DNA of 64,000 bases from Egicoccus sp. AB-alg2 (GTDB lineage: Bacteria > Actinomycetota > Nitriliruptoria > Nitriliruptorales > Nitriliruptoraceae): assembly GCF_041821065.1 (NCBI RefSeq), contig NZ_JBGUAX010000002.1, forward strand, positions 124,001-188,000, in the 5' to 3' direction. Both the position numbers and the translations under genes were made by a program. Shown here in pieces: positions 33,336 through 41,642 of this stretch; position 1 is the stretch's first letter, and each line of letters starts with the position of its first letter. Below the pieces are notes generated by a model. It was given only the letters and a program-made list of their open reading frames with translations. It was not told where the DNA came from and made no database searches.

Positions 33336-34816
33336 CGGCGGCCTCCCGCGGTCGCGACGGCGGCCGGCTCGGCGGCCCGCACCGTCTTGCGGTTCATGAC
33401 CTTCGTGCCCGACAGCAGGAACACCAGCGGGCGGGTGAAGAAGAACATGATCATGATGTCGAGGATGCTCGCGATCCCGAGCATGAGGGCGAACCCGCGC
33501 ACCGGCCCGACGGCGAGGAAGTACAGGATGACGGCCGCCGCCAGCGTAACCGTGTTGCCGGCCAGGTTGGTGCGGAAGGCCGAGGCGAACGCCGTCTTCA
33601 CGCTGGTGCGGACGGTCTTGCCGAGGTTGGCCTCGTCGCGGATGCGTTCGAAGAAGATGATCGACGAGTCGGCGGTGATGCCGATGGACACGATCAGACC
33701 GGCGATCCCGGCGAGCGTGAGTGCGAACCCGAAGTTGCCCAGCAGGGTGATCAGCGACAGGGTGACGACGCCGAAGATCCCGAGCGCCCCCAGGGCGACC
33801 AGCCCGAGCACCCGGTAGAAGAACAGCAGCCAGATCCCGACCAGCACGAGGCCGATCGCTCCGGCCAGCAGGCCCGACTGCAGCGACTCGGTCCCCAGGG
33901 TCGGCGACACGACGTCGAAGGTGGCGGCATCCAGGCTGATCGGGAGCGCACCGGTACGCAGGATCAGGGCGAGGTCGACCGCGTCGGCCTCCTGCTCCTC
34001 CTGGGTGGCGCCGCCGGTGGTGATGGTCGCGGTGCCGCCGGTGATGCCCGTGCCGCAGGCCACCCCCGGGTTCATGCCGGGCGCGGACTCCACGACGTTG
34101 TCGAGCACGATGGCGAGCATGCCCGGCTGGCCCTGGTCGCGTTCGCAGGCCAGCTCGCTGGTGATCTCCGCCCATTCCTGGCCGCCCTGGTTGTCGAGCT
34201 CCAGGGTCACCTCGAACCCGCCCTGGCCCAGGGTCGGGAAGGCGTTGTCGATGCGCTCGCCCGTCAGGGCGACCGGCCCGACGCGGTACTTCTCCACCGG
34301 CGTCGCGGCGGCGTCCTCGTCCGCCTCGCCGGGGCTGGCGCCCTCGGTCGGTGAGCCACAGAGGATCCCCGACTCGCCGGCCGCCAGCTCCTCGCGCTCG
34401 TCGACGGGCGCGGCGCAGTCCGGTCCTTCCTCGTAGTCCGGGTCGCCGGGCGGGATCACCGCCTCGACCGGACGGAAGGCGAGCTGCGCGGTCGTGCCGA
34501 TGATCTCCTGCACGCGCTCGGCGTCGGAGATGCCCGGCAGCTGCACGATGATGTCGTTGCCGGCGCGCGAGATGTCCGGCTCGGCGACGCCGAGGCTGTC
34601 GACGCGGGCCCGGATGACCTCCACGGTCTGGTCCAGGATGTCGTCGATGCCCTCCTCGGGTTCGTCGCCCTGGAGCTCGGCGGTGTAGATGGCACTGATG
34701 CCGCCCTGCAGGTCCAGGCCGAGGTTGGGCCGGTTGCCCAGCCCGAGGTACGTGCCGGCGAGCAGCACGATCAGGAGGGTCACCGTCAGCGTGGCGACGT
34801 AGCTCCGCTTGTTCAC
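33332..34816 (-). CDS. secD: Protein translocase subunit SecD
   Basis: 494 residues. N-terminal helix (TLTVTLLIVLLAGTYLGLG), the NLGLDLQGGISAIY motif, a large periplasmic P1 domain (about 40-300) containing an Asp/Glu-rich loop, and six helices in all, with SIGITADSSIIFFERIRDE as the RND-like proton path. It pairs with SecF through a 4-bp gene overlap. The extra acidic segment near residues 150-180 (SPGEADEDAAATP) looks like a flexible loop. Confidence 0.97.
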   Translation of the reverse strand: MNKRSYVATLTVTLLIVLLAGTYLGLGNRPNLGLDLQGGISAIYTAELQGDEPEEGIDDILDQTVEVIRARVDSLGVAEPDISRAGNDIIVQLPGISDAERVQEIIGTTAQLAFRPVEAVIPPGDPDYEEGPDCAAPVDEREELAAGESGILCGSPTEGASPGEADEDAAATPVEKYRVGPVALTGERIDNAFPTLGQGGFEVTLELDNQGGQEWAEITSELACERDQGQPGMLAIVLDNVVESAPGMNPGVACGTGITGGTATITTGGATQEEQEADAVDLALILRTGALPISLDAATFDVVSPTLGTESLQSGLLAGAIGLVLVGIWLLFFYRVLGLVALGALGIFGVVTLSLITLLGNFGFALTLAGIAGLIVSIGITADSSIIFFERIRDEANLGKTVRTSVKTAFASAFRTNLAGNTVTLAAAVILYFLAVGPVRGFALMLGIASILDIMIMFFFTRPLVFLLSGTKVMNRKTVRAAEPAAVATAGGRR

Positions 34817-34848
34817 GTCAGGGTCCTACGGTGTCGGGCGTGCCGGCG

Positions 34849-35748
34849 TCAGCCGAGCGGCACGCCGTTGGCGGTGATGCGGAACTCGCAGCCGAGTGTC
34901 CGTGCGGCCCGGCGGCACATCACCATCCGTTCCAGGAAGATCTCGAAGTACTCGATGACCGTCGACCGGGTCGTGTCGAGCTCGAGCTCGAGCGTGATGG
35001 TGGCGGCGTCCGCGTCCACCCGCAGGAACGAGTGCGTCACGGCGTCGTTGACCCGGTCGTGGATGTCGGCCGCCGTGTCGGCGCCCTTGCGGACCCGGCT
35101 GCGGTGCACGTCGGCCTTGTCCGCCAGGATGACGGCCGCGCCGACGGGCCCGATGGAGGATCCGTACTGCTCCTCGTGGTTGCCGATCGCGGAGAGCACC
35201 AGGCCGATCCGGTAGGGGTCGACCTCCAGTCGGCGCAGGGCGTCGTAGGCGATCCAGGCACCCGACAGGCCGTGGTTCATGCGGCTGACGACGTTGCCGA
35301 CGTCGTGCAGGTAGCCGCCCACGGCGGCGAGGTCGCACAGCTCCCGGTCGGCGCCGAGGTGCAGCAGGACGTTGTGGGCGATGCGCCCGACCAGGTTGGC
35401 GTGGCGGAAGCCGTGCTCGGTGAAACCTTGCGCGTCGAGGAACTGGTCGGAGAGCTTGATGAAGGCGCTGACCACCTCGTCCGACTGCAGCTGGGTGAGG
35501 ATGTCGACCGACCCGCCGGTGCGGCGCTCGGTCTCCAGGGCCACCTCGGCGGCCTCCGCGACGGCGTCCTGCGCGTCGATACCGCGCACGAGCGCGGCCT
35601 CGGCCGACCCGGCGATCGCGACCGCCGGGTCCCCCAGCTGCTGAGGCCGCTCCACCTCGGCCGCCTCGGGTGGCGGGGGCGCGTCGTCGCGCTCGGCCGC
35701 CGCGGGGTCGAGGTGGTCGCGGTCCTCGGCGAGGCGGTCGTCGGTCAC
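34849..35748 (-). CDS. HD-domain phosphohydrolase inside the yajC-secDF operon
   Basis: 299 residues from a GTG at 35748 overlapping the yajC stop. The first 70 residues are acidic and low in complexity. The HD domain follows: GFRHANLVGRIAHNV (first His), GGYLHDVGNVVSR (His-Asp pair), GNHEEQYGS, and ILADKADVHRSR (last Asp). The C-terminal part (TITLELELDTTRSTVIEYFEIFLERM) is strand-rich. It should be a metal-dependent phosphohydrolase of a nucleotide or cyclic nucleotide, but the substrate cannot be read. Its placement between yajC and secD, with tight spacing, is unusual to me. Confidence 0.87.
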   Translation of the reverse strand: MTDDRLAEDRDHLDPAAAERDDAPPPPEAAEVERPQQLGDPAVAIAGSAEAALVRGIDAQDAVAEAAEVALETERRTGGSVDILTQLQSDEVVSAFIKLSDQFLDAQGFTEHGFRHANLVGRIAHNVLLHLGADRELCDLAAVGGYLHDVGNVVSRMNHGLSGAWIAYDALRRLEVDPYRIGLVLSAIGNHEEQYGSSIGPVGAAVILADKADVHRSRVRKGADTAADIHDRVNDAVTHSFLRVDADAATITLELELDTTRSTVIEYFEIFLERMVMCRRAARTLGCEFRITANGVPLG

Positions 35749-36020
35749 GTGTCCGCCGTGTCGTCGTTCACCACGCGCGCGAGCGCGCTGCGCTGGTAGC
35801 GCAGGATCACGTCGTCGGTGACGAGCAGGTCCATCGTGTCGTCCGTGAGCGCGGTGATGCGCCCGTGCAGACCACCGATGGTGACGACATCGTCGCCGAC
35901 CTGCAGGTCGGCAACCTTCTTCTGATGTTCCTTCTGCCGCTTCTGCTGCGGACGGATCAGCAGCAGATAGAGCACCACCAGGAACAACAGCGGCAGCAGC
36001 AGGCCACCAAGACCTTCCAC
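35745..36020 (-). CDS. yajC: Preprotein translocase subunit YajC
   Basis: 91 residues from a GTG with AAAGGA about 8 nt upstream. One N-terminal helix (GLLLPLLFLVVLYLLLI) is followed by RPQQKRQKEHQKKVADLQVGDDVVTIGGLHGRI, split here by its family signature RPQQKR and the VGDxVVTxGGxxG motif. It is a small single-pass partner of SecDF. The gene heads the operon yajC-HD-secD-secF-apt-rel. A long hairpin lies 30 nt upstream. Confidence 0.95.
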   Translation of the reverse strand: MEGLGGLLLPLLFLVVLYLLLIRPQQKRQKEHQKKVADLQVGDDVVTIGGLHGRITALTDDTMDLLVTDDVILRYQRSALARVVNDDTADT

Positions 36021-36049
36021 GACGACGTCCTTTGTCGACCTCGAGACGA

Positions 36050-36097
36050 TTTCCGCGCGGCGCTCGCACCGGGCGGCGCCCGGTGGCCGCGCGGAAA
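36050..36097. repeat. Long two-part hairpin in the yajC leader
   Basis: A 12-bp outer stem TTTCCGCGCGGC/GCCGCGCGGAAA (36050-36061 with 36086-36097) encloses a 5-nt one-sided bulge and an 8-bp inner stem CACCGGGC/GCCCGGTG with a 3-nt loop. It begins 30 nt before the yajC start and ends about 98 nt after the antiporter stop. It could end antiporter transcription or act as an attenuating leader structure of the sec operon. Confidence 0.7.
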
Positions 36098-36108
36098 GCC
36101 GCCCGACC

Positions 36109-36159
36109 GTTCCGGCGGGGTGCGCCGGTGGCGAGGGCCGGCATGGTGCTCGCCGGAAC
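36109..36159. repeat. Second inverted repeat upstream of yajC
   Basis: GTTCCGGCG (36109-36117) is exactly complementary to CGCCGGAAC (36151-36159), with 33 GC-rich nt between that contain further GCCGG repeats. Together with the hairpin at 36050-36097 it fills most of the 174 bp between the antiporter and yajC. Confidence 0.5.
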
Positions 36160-36194
36160 CCGTGGCCCGTACGGTGGGCGGACGGACGGTCAGC

Positions 36195-37847
36195 CTACCG
36201 CTCGTCGGCGCCCGTGCCAGGTTGCCGTGACACGGTGTCGTCGTCGCCGGCCGACTCGCGCAGCGGTTCGGCGCCGTCGGCCTGCCGACGGCGCACCGGG
36301 CCTCGCCTGACGCCGTCGGCGTCGAGGGCCGTGGACCCGCCCGGCACGCCAGCCGTCGGGCCGTCCGGGAGGTCCTCGCCGCGCGCCCAGGCGGTCAGCC
36401 GGTCCGCGGCATCACCCTGCCGCTCGGTGGTCAACAGCAGGACGTCGCCGTTGGCGAGGCGCGTGTCACCACGTGGGATCAGCACCCGGTGCTCACGCAC
36501 GATGGCGGCCACGAGCGCGCGGTCGGGCGGCGGGATCTCGTGCAGGCGCCGGCCGTGGAGGGCGAGGTCCTCGGTCACGAAGACCTCGATCAGGTCGACG
36601 TCGATGCCCTCGATGGGCAGGGCCTCGGCGACGGGGGCCCAGCCCGGCCGCTCGACCTGCAGTCCGAGGCGCTTGACCAACGGCAACAGGGTGGTGCCCT
36701 GCACCAGGACGGACACCAGGACCACGAAGAAGACGACGTTGAAGATCGCGCCGCCGTCGTCGACGGTGGCCGTTGCGGGGAAGGTCCCCAGCACGATCGG
36801 CACGGCGCCGCGCAGTCCGCCCCACGACAGCAGCATGCGTTCCTGCCATGAGTACCGCTGCCCGAGGGTGCACAGCCAGACGGCGGTCGGCCGGGCGACG
36901 AACGTCAGGATCAGCGCGACGAGCAGGCCCGAGAGGACCACCGGAATCAGCTCGGACGGGGTCACGAGCAGTCCGAGGAGCAGGAAGAGCCCGATCTCCG
37001 AGGCGTTGGCGAGTGCCTCGTGCACACCGCGGATCGAGCGTCGGTGCCGAGGCACGAACGCGCCGATCAGCAACCCCGCGACGTAGACGGCCACGAACCC
37101 CGAGGCCCCCACGGAGGCGGCCGCGGCGTAGGCCATGGCGCCCAGGGCACCGGCCACGACCGGGTACATCCCTTCGACACCCAGTTCGAGCCGGCGCAGG
37201 GCCACGGCCCCCAGGGCGCCGATCAGACCGCCGACGATGCCGCCGCCCAAGAGCTGCACGACGGCAAAGAGGGCCCAGTCGCCGGGCCCGACGCCACCGT
37301 CGACGATCGTCGCGATCATGCCGACGGTCAACATGACCGCGATCGGGTCGTTGGCGCCGGACTCCAGCCGTAGCAGCGCGGAGATCCGGCGCGGCAGCGG
37401 GGTCGTGCGCATCATGGAGAACACGGCCGCGGCGTCGGTGGAGGCGACCACCGCGCCGATCAGCATCGACGTGGCCGGGTCCAGGTCCAGGAGCCACCAG
37501 ATGCCGAGCCCGGTCACGGCCGCGGTGACGGCGACGCCGATCGTGGCCAGCGCGGTCCCCGGTAGGGCGGCCAGCCGCAGGTCGGTCGGCTTGGTGGTCA
37601 AGCCACCTTCGAAGAGGATGAAGAGCAGGGCGATCGTGCCGACGTTCTGCACCAGGGCCGCGTCGTCGAGGACGACCAGGCCGACCCCCTCGTTGCCGGC
37701 CACCATGCCCAGTACGAGGAACAGCAACGCGCCGGGGACCCGCAGGCGCTGACCGAGCTTGTCGAGGACCGCCGCGGACAGTCCGGCCAGCAGCAGCAGC
37801 GTCGAGCCGACGAGCAACAGGGCGTCCACGCCGATCTCGAGCTGCAC
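36195..37847 (-). CDS. Potassium/proton antiporter with C-terminal RCK_C domain
   Basis: 550 residues from a GTG or near it at 37847. About 12 helices in the first 390 residues, with the CPA-type core: FEGGLTTKPTDLR, GAVVASTDAAAVFSMMR (ion-binding Asp), and RLESGANDPIAV. The C-terminal RCK_C (TrkA-C) domain (about 420-485: VDLIEVFVTEDLALHGRRL ... LANGDVLLLTT) is a regulatory sensor, the layout of NhaP2/CvrA K+/H+ antiporters. The last 60 residues are polar. It maintains K+ and pH balance. A GCTAGCGT box is at 37886-37893. Confidence 0.93.
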   Translation of the reverse strand: MQLEIGVDALLLVGSTLLLLAGLSAAVLDKLGQRLRVPGALLFLVLGMVAGNEGVGLVVLDDAALVQNVGTIALLFILFEGGLTTKPTDLRLAALPGTALATIGVAVTAAVTGLGIWWLLDLDPATSMLIGAVVASTDAAAVFSMMRTTPLPRRISALLRLESGANDPIAVMLTVGMIATIVDGGVGPGDWALFAVVQLLGGGIVGGLIGALGAVALRRLELGVEGMYPVVAGALGAMAYAAAASVGASGFVAVYVAGLLIGAFVPRHRRSIRGVHEALANASEIGLFLLLGLLVTPSELIPVVLSGLLVALILTFVARPTAVWLCTLGQRYSWQERMLLSWGGLRGAVPIVLGTFPATATVDDGGAIFNVVFFVVLVSVLVQGTTLLPLVKRLGLQVERPGWAPVAEALPIEGIDVDLIEVFVTEDLALHGRRLHEIPPPDRALVAAIVREHRVLIPRGDTRLANGDVLLLTTERQGDAADRLTAWARGEDLPDGPTAGVPGGSTALDADGVRRGPVRRRQADGAEPLRESAGDDDTVSRQPGTGADER

Positions 37848-37885
37848 GCGTCACCTTCCGTCCCGGGCTCGTCGGGATTCTGGAA

Positions 37886-37893
37886 ACGCTAGC
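37886..37893 (-). promoter_or_regulatory. Putative -10 element (GCTAGCGT) of the antiporter gene
   Basis: GCTAGCGT on the minus strand, about 39 bp before the antiporter start, overlaps the ruvB stop codon region. It belongs to the recurring GCTAGSST set. No -35 was identified. Confidence 0.4.
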
Positions 37894-39016
37894 CCGTGTC
37901 CGGCGTGCCCTCGTCCGCGTCGTCGAACAGCGACACGGCACCCGGTGTGCGGTGCGGCAGCGCCGCGCCAGGTGGCGGCATCGGGCGGCCGAGGTGGGCG
38001 TACGCGCCGGCGGTGGCGATCCGGCCGCGGGGCGTGCGCTGGAGCAGACCGCAGCGCAGCAGGAACGGCTCGACGGCGTCCTCGAGGGTGTCGGGTTCCT
38101 CGGCCACGGCGGTGGCCAGGGTGGTCAGCCCGACCGGTCCCCCACCGAAGTTGTCGACGACCGCCTCGAGGACGCGACGGTCGAGCCGGTCCAGGCCGAG
38201 CTCGTCGACGTCGAAGACCTCCAACGCGGCCCGGGCCACGGCCAGGTCGATCCGGGAGCCGGCCTCCACCTCGGCGTAGTCACGGACCCGGCGCAAGAGC
38301 CGGTTGGCGATGCGGGGGGTGCCGCGCGAGCGGCTGGCGATCTCCGCCGCGCCGTCCCCGTCGACGTCCACGCTCAGCAGGCCCGCGGAGCGGCGCACGA
38401 TGGCGAGCAGTTCGTCGGTCTCGTAGTGCTCGAGGTGGGCGGCGAACCCGAACCGGTCCCGCAGCGGCGAGGAGATCAGGCCGGTGCGCGTGGTGGCGCC
38501 GACCAGCGTGAACCGCGGCAGGTCCAGCCGGATGGAACGCGCACCGGGCCCCTTGCCGACGACGATGTCGAGCTGGAAGTCCTCCATCGCCGAGTACAGG
38601 ACCTCTTCGACGGTGCGGGGCAGGCGGTGGATCTCGTCGACGAACAGGACGTCGCCGCCTTCCAGGCCGGTCAGGATCGCGGCCAGGTCGCCCGGGCGCT
38701 CGATCGCCGGGCCGGACGTGGCACGGAACTGCGCGCCCACCTCGGCGGCGACGATGGCGGCCAGGGTCGTCTTGCCGAGCCCCGGCGCGCCGGACAGCAG
38801 CACGTGGTCGGCGGGCTGGCCGCGGCGGCGCGCGCCGGTCAGCACCAGCTGCAGCTGGCGGCGCACCCGGTCCTGGCCGATGAACTCGTCCAGCCGGGCC
38901 GGGCGCAGGCTCGCCTCCAGGCCGTCCTCGCCCGGCAGCGACCCGACGTCGAGCAGCGGGTTCTCGTCCGCGGCGAACGGCCCGTCGGCGTCGGCGGGGG
39001 CGTCCTGCCAGCTCAC
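37889..39016 (-). CDS. ruvB: Holliday junction branch migration ATPase RuvB
   Basis: 375 residues; the GTG start overlaps the ruvA stop. Family features in order: [19 protein letters not shown], Walker [12 protein letters not shown], Walker [14 protein letters not shown], sensor 1 [18 protein letters not shown], arginine finger [18 protein letters not shown], and the winged-helix end [21 protein letters not shown] hydrophilic extension of about 20 residues precedes the usual start and one of about 25 follows the end. It drives branch migration with RuvA under SOS control inferred from the box upstream of ruvC. Confidence 0.97.
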   Translation of the reverse strand: MSWQDAPADADGPFAADENPLLDVGSLPGEDGLEASLRPARLDEFIGQDRVRRQLQLVLTGARRRGQPADHVLLSGAPGLGKTTLAAIVAAEVGAQFRATSGPAIERPGDLAAILTGLEGGDVLFVDEIHRLPRTVEEVLYSAMEDFQLDIVVGKGPGARSIRLDLPRFTLVGATTRTGLISSPLRDRFGFAAHLEHYETDELLAIVRRSAGLLSVDVDGDGAAEIASRSRGTPRIANRLLRRVRDYAEVEAGSRIDLAVARAALEVFDVDELGLDRLDRRVLEAVVDNFGGGPVGLTTLATAVAEEPDTLEDAVEPFLLRCGLLQRTPRGRIATAGAYAHLGRPMPPPGAALPHRTPGAVSLFDDADEGTPDTG

Positions 39017-39639
39017 GAGCGGGCCCCCTCGAACGCGGCGGCACCGAGGTGGCGCAGGCAGGCGCGGATGAGGTCGGTGACCGCGGCGTCGGCCGGTATC
39101 GCACCGTCGGCGGCGACGGCGGCCAGCGCCTGCTGGACCTCGCCGGCCGAGTAGCCCAGGGCGAGCAGCGCGTCGCGGGTCTCCGCCTGCAGGCCGGGGG
39201 TGCCGACACCGACGGCGGCGCCGGGCAGCTCCCCGCCGGTCGGGCCGCCGACCTTGTCCTTGAGCTCGAGCACGAGCCGCTCGGCGACCTTCTTGCCGAC
39301 GCCGGGGATCGCGGTCAAGGTGGCGACGTCGGCGCCGCCGATGGCGGTGCGCAGCACGTCGGGTCGGTGGGTGCCCAGCGCGGCGAGCGCGAGCTTGGGA
39401 CCGACGCCGGAGGAGGTCAGCAGCAGCTCGAACAGCTGCAGCTGGCTGCGCTCCGTGAAGCCGTAGAGGGTCATCGACTCCTCGCGGACCTGCAGCGAGG
39501 TGTGCAGCTCGACCGGCTCGCCGCGGGGCGGTATCCGCTCGCCGGGCGTCACGTGCACGAGGTAGCCGACGCCGCCGACGTCCACGACGACGGTGGCGGT
39601 GTCACGGTGGGCGACGCGGCCTCGCAGGGACGCGATCAC
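39013..39639 (-). CDS. ruvA: Holliday junction branch migration protein RuvA
   Basis: 208 residues from a GTG at 39639 with GGAGG 6 nt upstream, overlapping the ruvC stop. OB fold ([28 protein letters not shown]), two helix-hairpin-helix motifs ([17 protein letters not shown] and [22 protein letters not shown]), a flexible linker, and the C-terminal domain III ([17 protein letters not shown]) that contacts RuvB. It is the tetrameric junction-binding part of RuvAB. Confidence 0.97.
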   Translation of the reverse strand: MIASLRGRVAHRDTATVVVDVGGVGYLVHVTPGERIPPRGEPVELHTSLQVREESMTLYGFTERSQLQLFELLLTSSGVGPKLALAALGTHRPDVLRTAIGGADVATLTAIPGVGKKVAERLVLELKDKVGGPTGGELPGAAVGVGTPGLQAETRDALLALGYSAGEVQQALAAVAADGAIPADAAVTDLIRACLRHLGAAAFEGARS

Positions 39640-40313
39640 GGGCGACCTCCGGCGCGGTTGGCGGGTCGGGCACGGTGCCGGGACGGCGGGCTGGGTGAGG
39701 CGGGTGGCAGCCGGTCCCCCAGCACCGCCTCCCAACCGCCGCGGGCAGCGGTGTCGGCGGCGCGGTGGGCGTCGGCCAGCTCGCCGGCCGCCGCGGTGCC
39801 GATCGCGCGGGTCTGCAGCCGCGAGCGGGCGAGGTGGGTCAGCGCCACGGCGAGGGCGTCGGCGACGTCGGCCGGACGCGGCACCTCGGCCAGCCCGAGC
39901 TGGGCCGCGACCAGCCGGCCGACCGCGTCCTTGTCCGCGGCGCCCGTGCCGGCGACCGTCTGCTTGACCTCGTTCGGGCTGTAGGCGGTGACGGCCAGCC
40001 CGGCACGCGCGGCGGCGGCCAGCGCGACGCCCGCGGCCTGTCCGGTCGCCATCGCCGAGCGGACGTTGGAGGAGAACAGCACCCGCTCGACCGCGACGGC
40101 GTCGGGCCGGTGCCGGGCGACGACGGCCTCGATGGCCTCCTGCACGGCCAGCAGCCGGCGTTCCAGCGGCAGGTCCGGTGAGGTCCGCACGCACTCGTGG
40201 TGCACGACGGTGGGCCGGGCCGCCGGGCCGCGCACGACACCGAGCCCGCAGCGGGTCAGGCCCGGGTCGATGCCCAGCACCGTCGTCGGTACGGCGCCCA
40301 CCTCGTCGGCCAC
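39636..40313 (-). CDS. ruvC: Crossover junction endodeoxyribonuclease RuvC
   Basis: 225 residues from a GTG with GAGGAG about 6 nt upstream. The four catalytic acids are visible: D16 (VLGIDPGLTRCG), E76 (VAVERVLFSSN), and D149/D152 (PADVADALAVALTH). It nicks Holliday junctions symmetrically. The protein is about 50 residues longer than typical RuvC; the extra C-terminal tail is Pro/Arg/Ala-rich, probably disordered, and ends in the overlap with ruvA. It is the first gene of ruvCAB, behind a LexA-type box. Confidence 0.96.
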   Translation of the reverse strand: MADEVGAVPTTVLGIDPGLTRCGLGVVRGPAARPTVVHHECVRTSPDLPLERRLLAVQEAIEAVVARHRPDAVAVERVLFSSNVRSAMATGQAAGVALAAAARAGLAVTAYSPNEVKQTVAGTGAADKDAVGRLVAAQLGLAEVPRPADVADALAVALTHLARSRLQTRAIGTAAAGELADAHRAADTAARGGWEAVLGDRLPPASPSPPSRHRARPANRAGGRP

Positions 40314-40334
40314 GCTGGCTCCTCGAACCGCTCA

Positions 40335-40350
40335 TCGAACGTGCGTTCGC
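40335..40350. promoter_or_regulatory. LexA (SOS) box upstream of ruvC
   Basis: TCGAACGTGCGTTCGC has the GAAC-N4-GTTC core and 15 of 16 positions of the actinobacterial/Bacillus-type consensus TCGAAC-N4-GTTCGA. It lies 22-37 bp before the ruvC start and overlaps the transcription start expected from the TAGGCT box just upstream. This predicts LexA repression of ruvCAB, as known in mycobacteria. Confidence 0.85.
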
Positions 40351-40353
40351 ACG

Positions 40354-40361
40354 AGCCTAGC
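40354..40361 (-). promoter_or_regulatory. Putative -10 element (GCTAGGCT) of ruvCAB
   Basis: GCTAGGCT on the minus strand is a GCTAGSST octamer placed 4 bp upstream of the LexA box, so its start site would fall within the box. The combination supports a LexA-repressed promoter. No -35 hexamer could be recognised. Confidence 0.55.
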
Positions 40362-40519
40362 AACCGTGGGAGACGCGCCCCGGGAGGCGTCCCCACCGCC
40401 GCTTTGCCGCCGGTTCCTGCTCGACCGGCGCCTGTGGCGGCCGTGGGTGGCGGGCGAACCGTCACCGGCGGCGGGACCCGCTCGCTGCGCGGTGCCCGGC
40501 GCCAACGGTCGCCGGAGGA

Positions 40520-41278
40520 CTACTCCTCCAGGCTCTCGATGAGTTCCTCGGGGATGTCGAAGTTGGCGTAGACGTCCTGGACGTCGTCGTTGTCGTCGAG
40601 GGTGTCGAGCAGGCGCAGCACCTTCTTCGCCTCGGCCACGTCCGCGATGGGGACCGTCGAGGCGGGCACCATGGTCGAGCCGGCCTCGACGATGCCGAAC
40701 CCGCCGTCCTCGAAGGCCTTGCGCAGCCCCGCCACGTCGGACGGGTCGCACCAGGCGGTGTACTGCTCGCCGCTGTGCTCGAGGTCCTCCAACCCGGCGT
40801 CCAGGCCGACCATCATCAGGTCGTCCTCGCTGTGACCGTTGGCGTCCACGACGACTTGGCCGCGGCGGGAGAACAGGAAGGACACGGAGCCGGGCTCGGC
40901 GAGGTTGCCGCCGGCCTTGCTGAAGGCGCTACGCACGTCGGAGGCGGTGCGGTTGCGGTTGTCGGTCAGACAGTCGACGAGCACCGCCACACCGCCGGGC
41001 GCGTAGCCCTCGTACTGGGCGCTCTCGTACGCGGCGGCGCCGGCGTCCTCGCCCGAGCCGCGCTTGCAGGCGCGCTCGATCGTGTCCTTGGGTACGTCGG
41101 CGTCCTTCGCCTTCTGCACGGCCAGGGCCAGCGAGGGCGACTGCTCCGGGTCGGAGGTGTTGGCCTCGCGGGCGGCGGACTCGATCGCGCGGATCAGCTT
41201 GGCGAACTGCTTGCCGCGCTTCTTGTCCTGCGCCGCCTTGCGGTGCTTGATGTTGGCCCACTTGCTGTGGCCGGCCAT
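40520..41278 (-). CDS. yebC: YebC/PmpR-family regulatory protein
   Basis: 252 residues. The family start is exact (MAGHSKWANIKHRKAAQDKKRGK), with later motifs YEGYAPGGVAVLVDCLTDN, GGNLAEPGSVSFLFSRRG and NVEKVLRLLDTLDDNDDVQ-like end (KKVLRLLDTLDDNDDVQDVY). Family members act as transcription regulators or as translation factors that relieve ribosome stalling at polyproline. Ribosome binding site GAAAGG is about 6 nt upstream. It precedes ruvCAB as in most actinobacteria, but 206 bp with a separate SOS promoter lie between. Confidence 0.95.
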   Translation of the reverse strand: MAGHSKWANIKHRKAAQDKKRGKQFAKLIRAIESAAREANTSDPEQSPSLALAVQKAKDADVPKDTIERACKRGSGEDAGAAAYESAQYEGYAPGGVAVLVDCLTDNRNRTASDVRSAFSKAGGNLAEPGSVSFLFSRRGQVVVDANGHSEDDLMMVGLDAGLEDLEHSGEQYTAWCDPSDVAGLRKAFEDGGFGIVEAGSTMVPASTVPIADVAEAKKVLRLLDTLDDNDDVQDVYANFDIPEELIESLEE

Positions 41279-41642
41279 GCGCTGCCTTTCGTGCGCGACA
41301 CGCCCTGGTCGCGGACGGGGTGAACTCGACCGGCAAGCCTACCGGGGCCGGCCGGCGAGCAACCAGACCGCCCTCACCGGTCGACCAGCACCTACGACGG
41401 CCAGCGCGGTGAGCGGCCGGGTGCGGAGTCGGGCGGCACGAGGTCGACGCAGCGACGCAGGGACGGTGCAGCGTTGCCCCGGTGCAGCGCTGGCCCGACC
41501 GAGCGACCTCGACATCGCGTCGTGCCGGACCGCGCCCGACCGTGTGACGTTCCGACACCTCGGTGACACCGGACACACACCAGCGCCGCTCCCGCGTCAC
41601 ATCGACCCGCTGGCGTCACACTTCCGGCCGCCCGTGGGCTCC
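41279..41642. other. Intergenic stretch of 364 bp between yebC and the AEC carrier gene
   Basis: It holds the yebC ribosome binding site and probable -10 near its left end. In the remaining 300 bp I see no coding signal, RNA gene, repeat or strong hairpin. A reading frame on the plus strand that crosses it is arginine/glutamine-rich noise. Confidence 0.6.
41336..41343 (-). promoter_or_regulatory. Putative -10 element (GGTAGGCT) of yebC
   Basis: GGTAGGCT on the minus strand is 58 bp before the yebC start and differs by one base from the recurring GCTAGSST octamer. TTGCTC, 15 bp further upstream, could be a poorly spaced -35. Confidence 0.4.
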
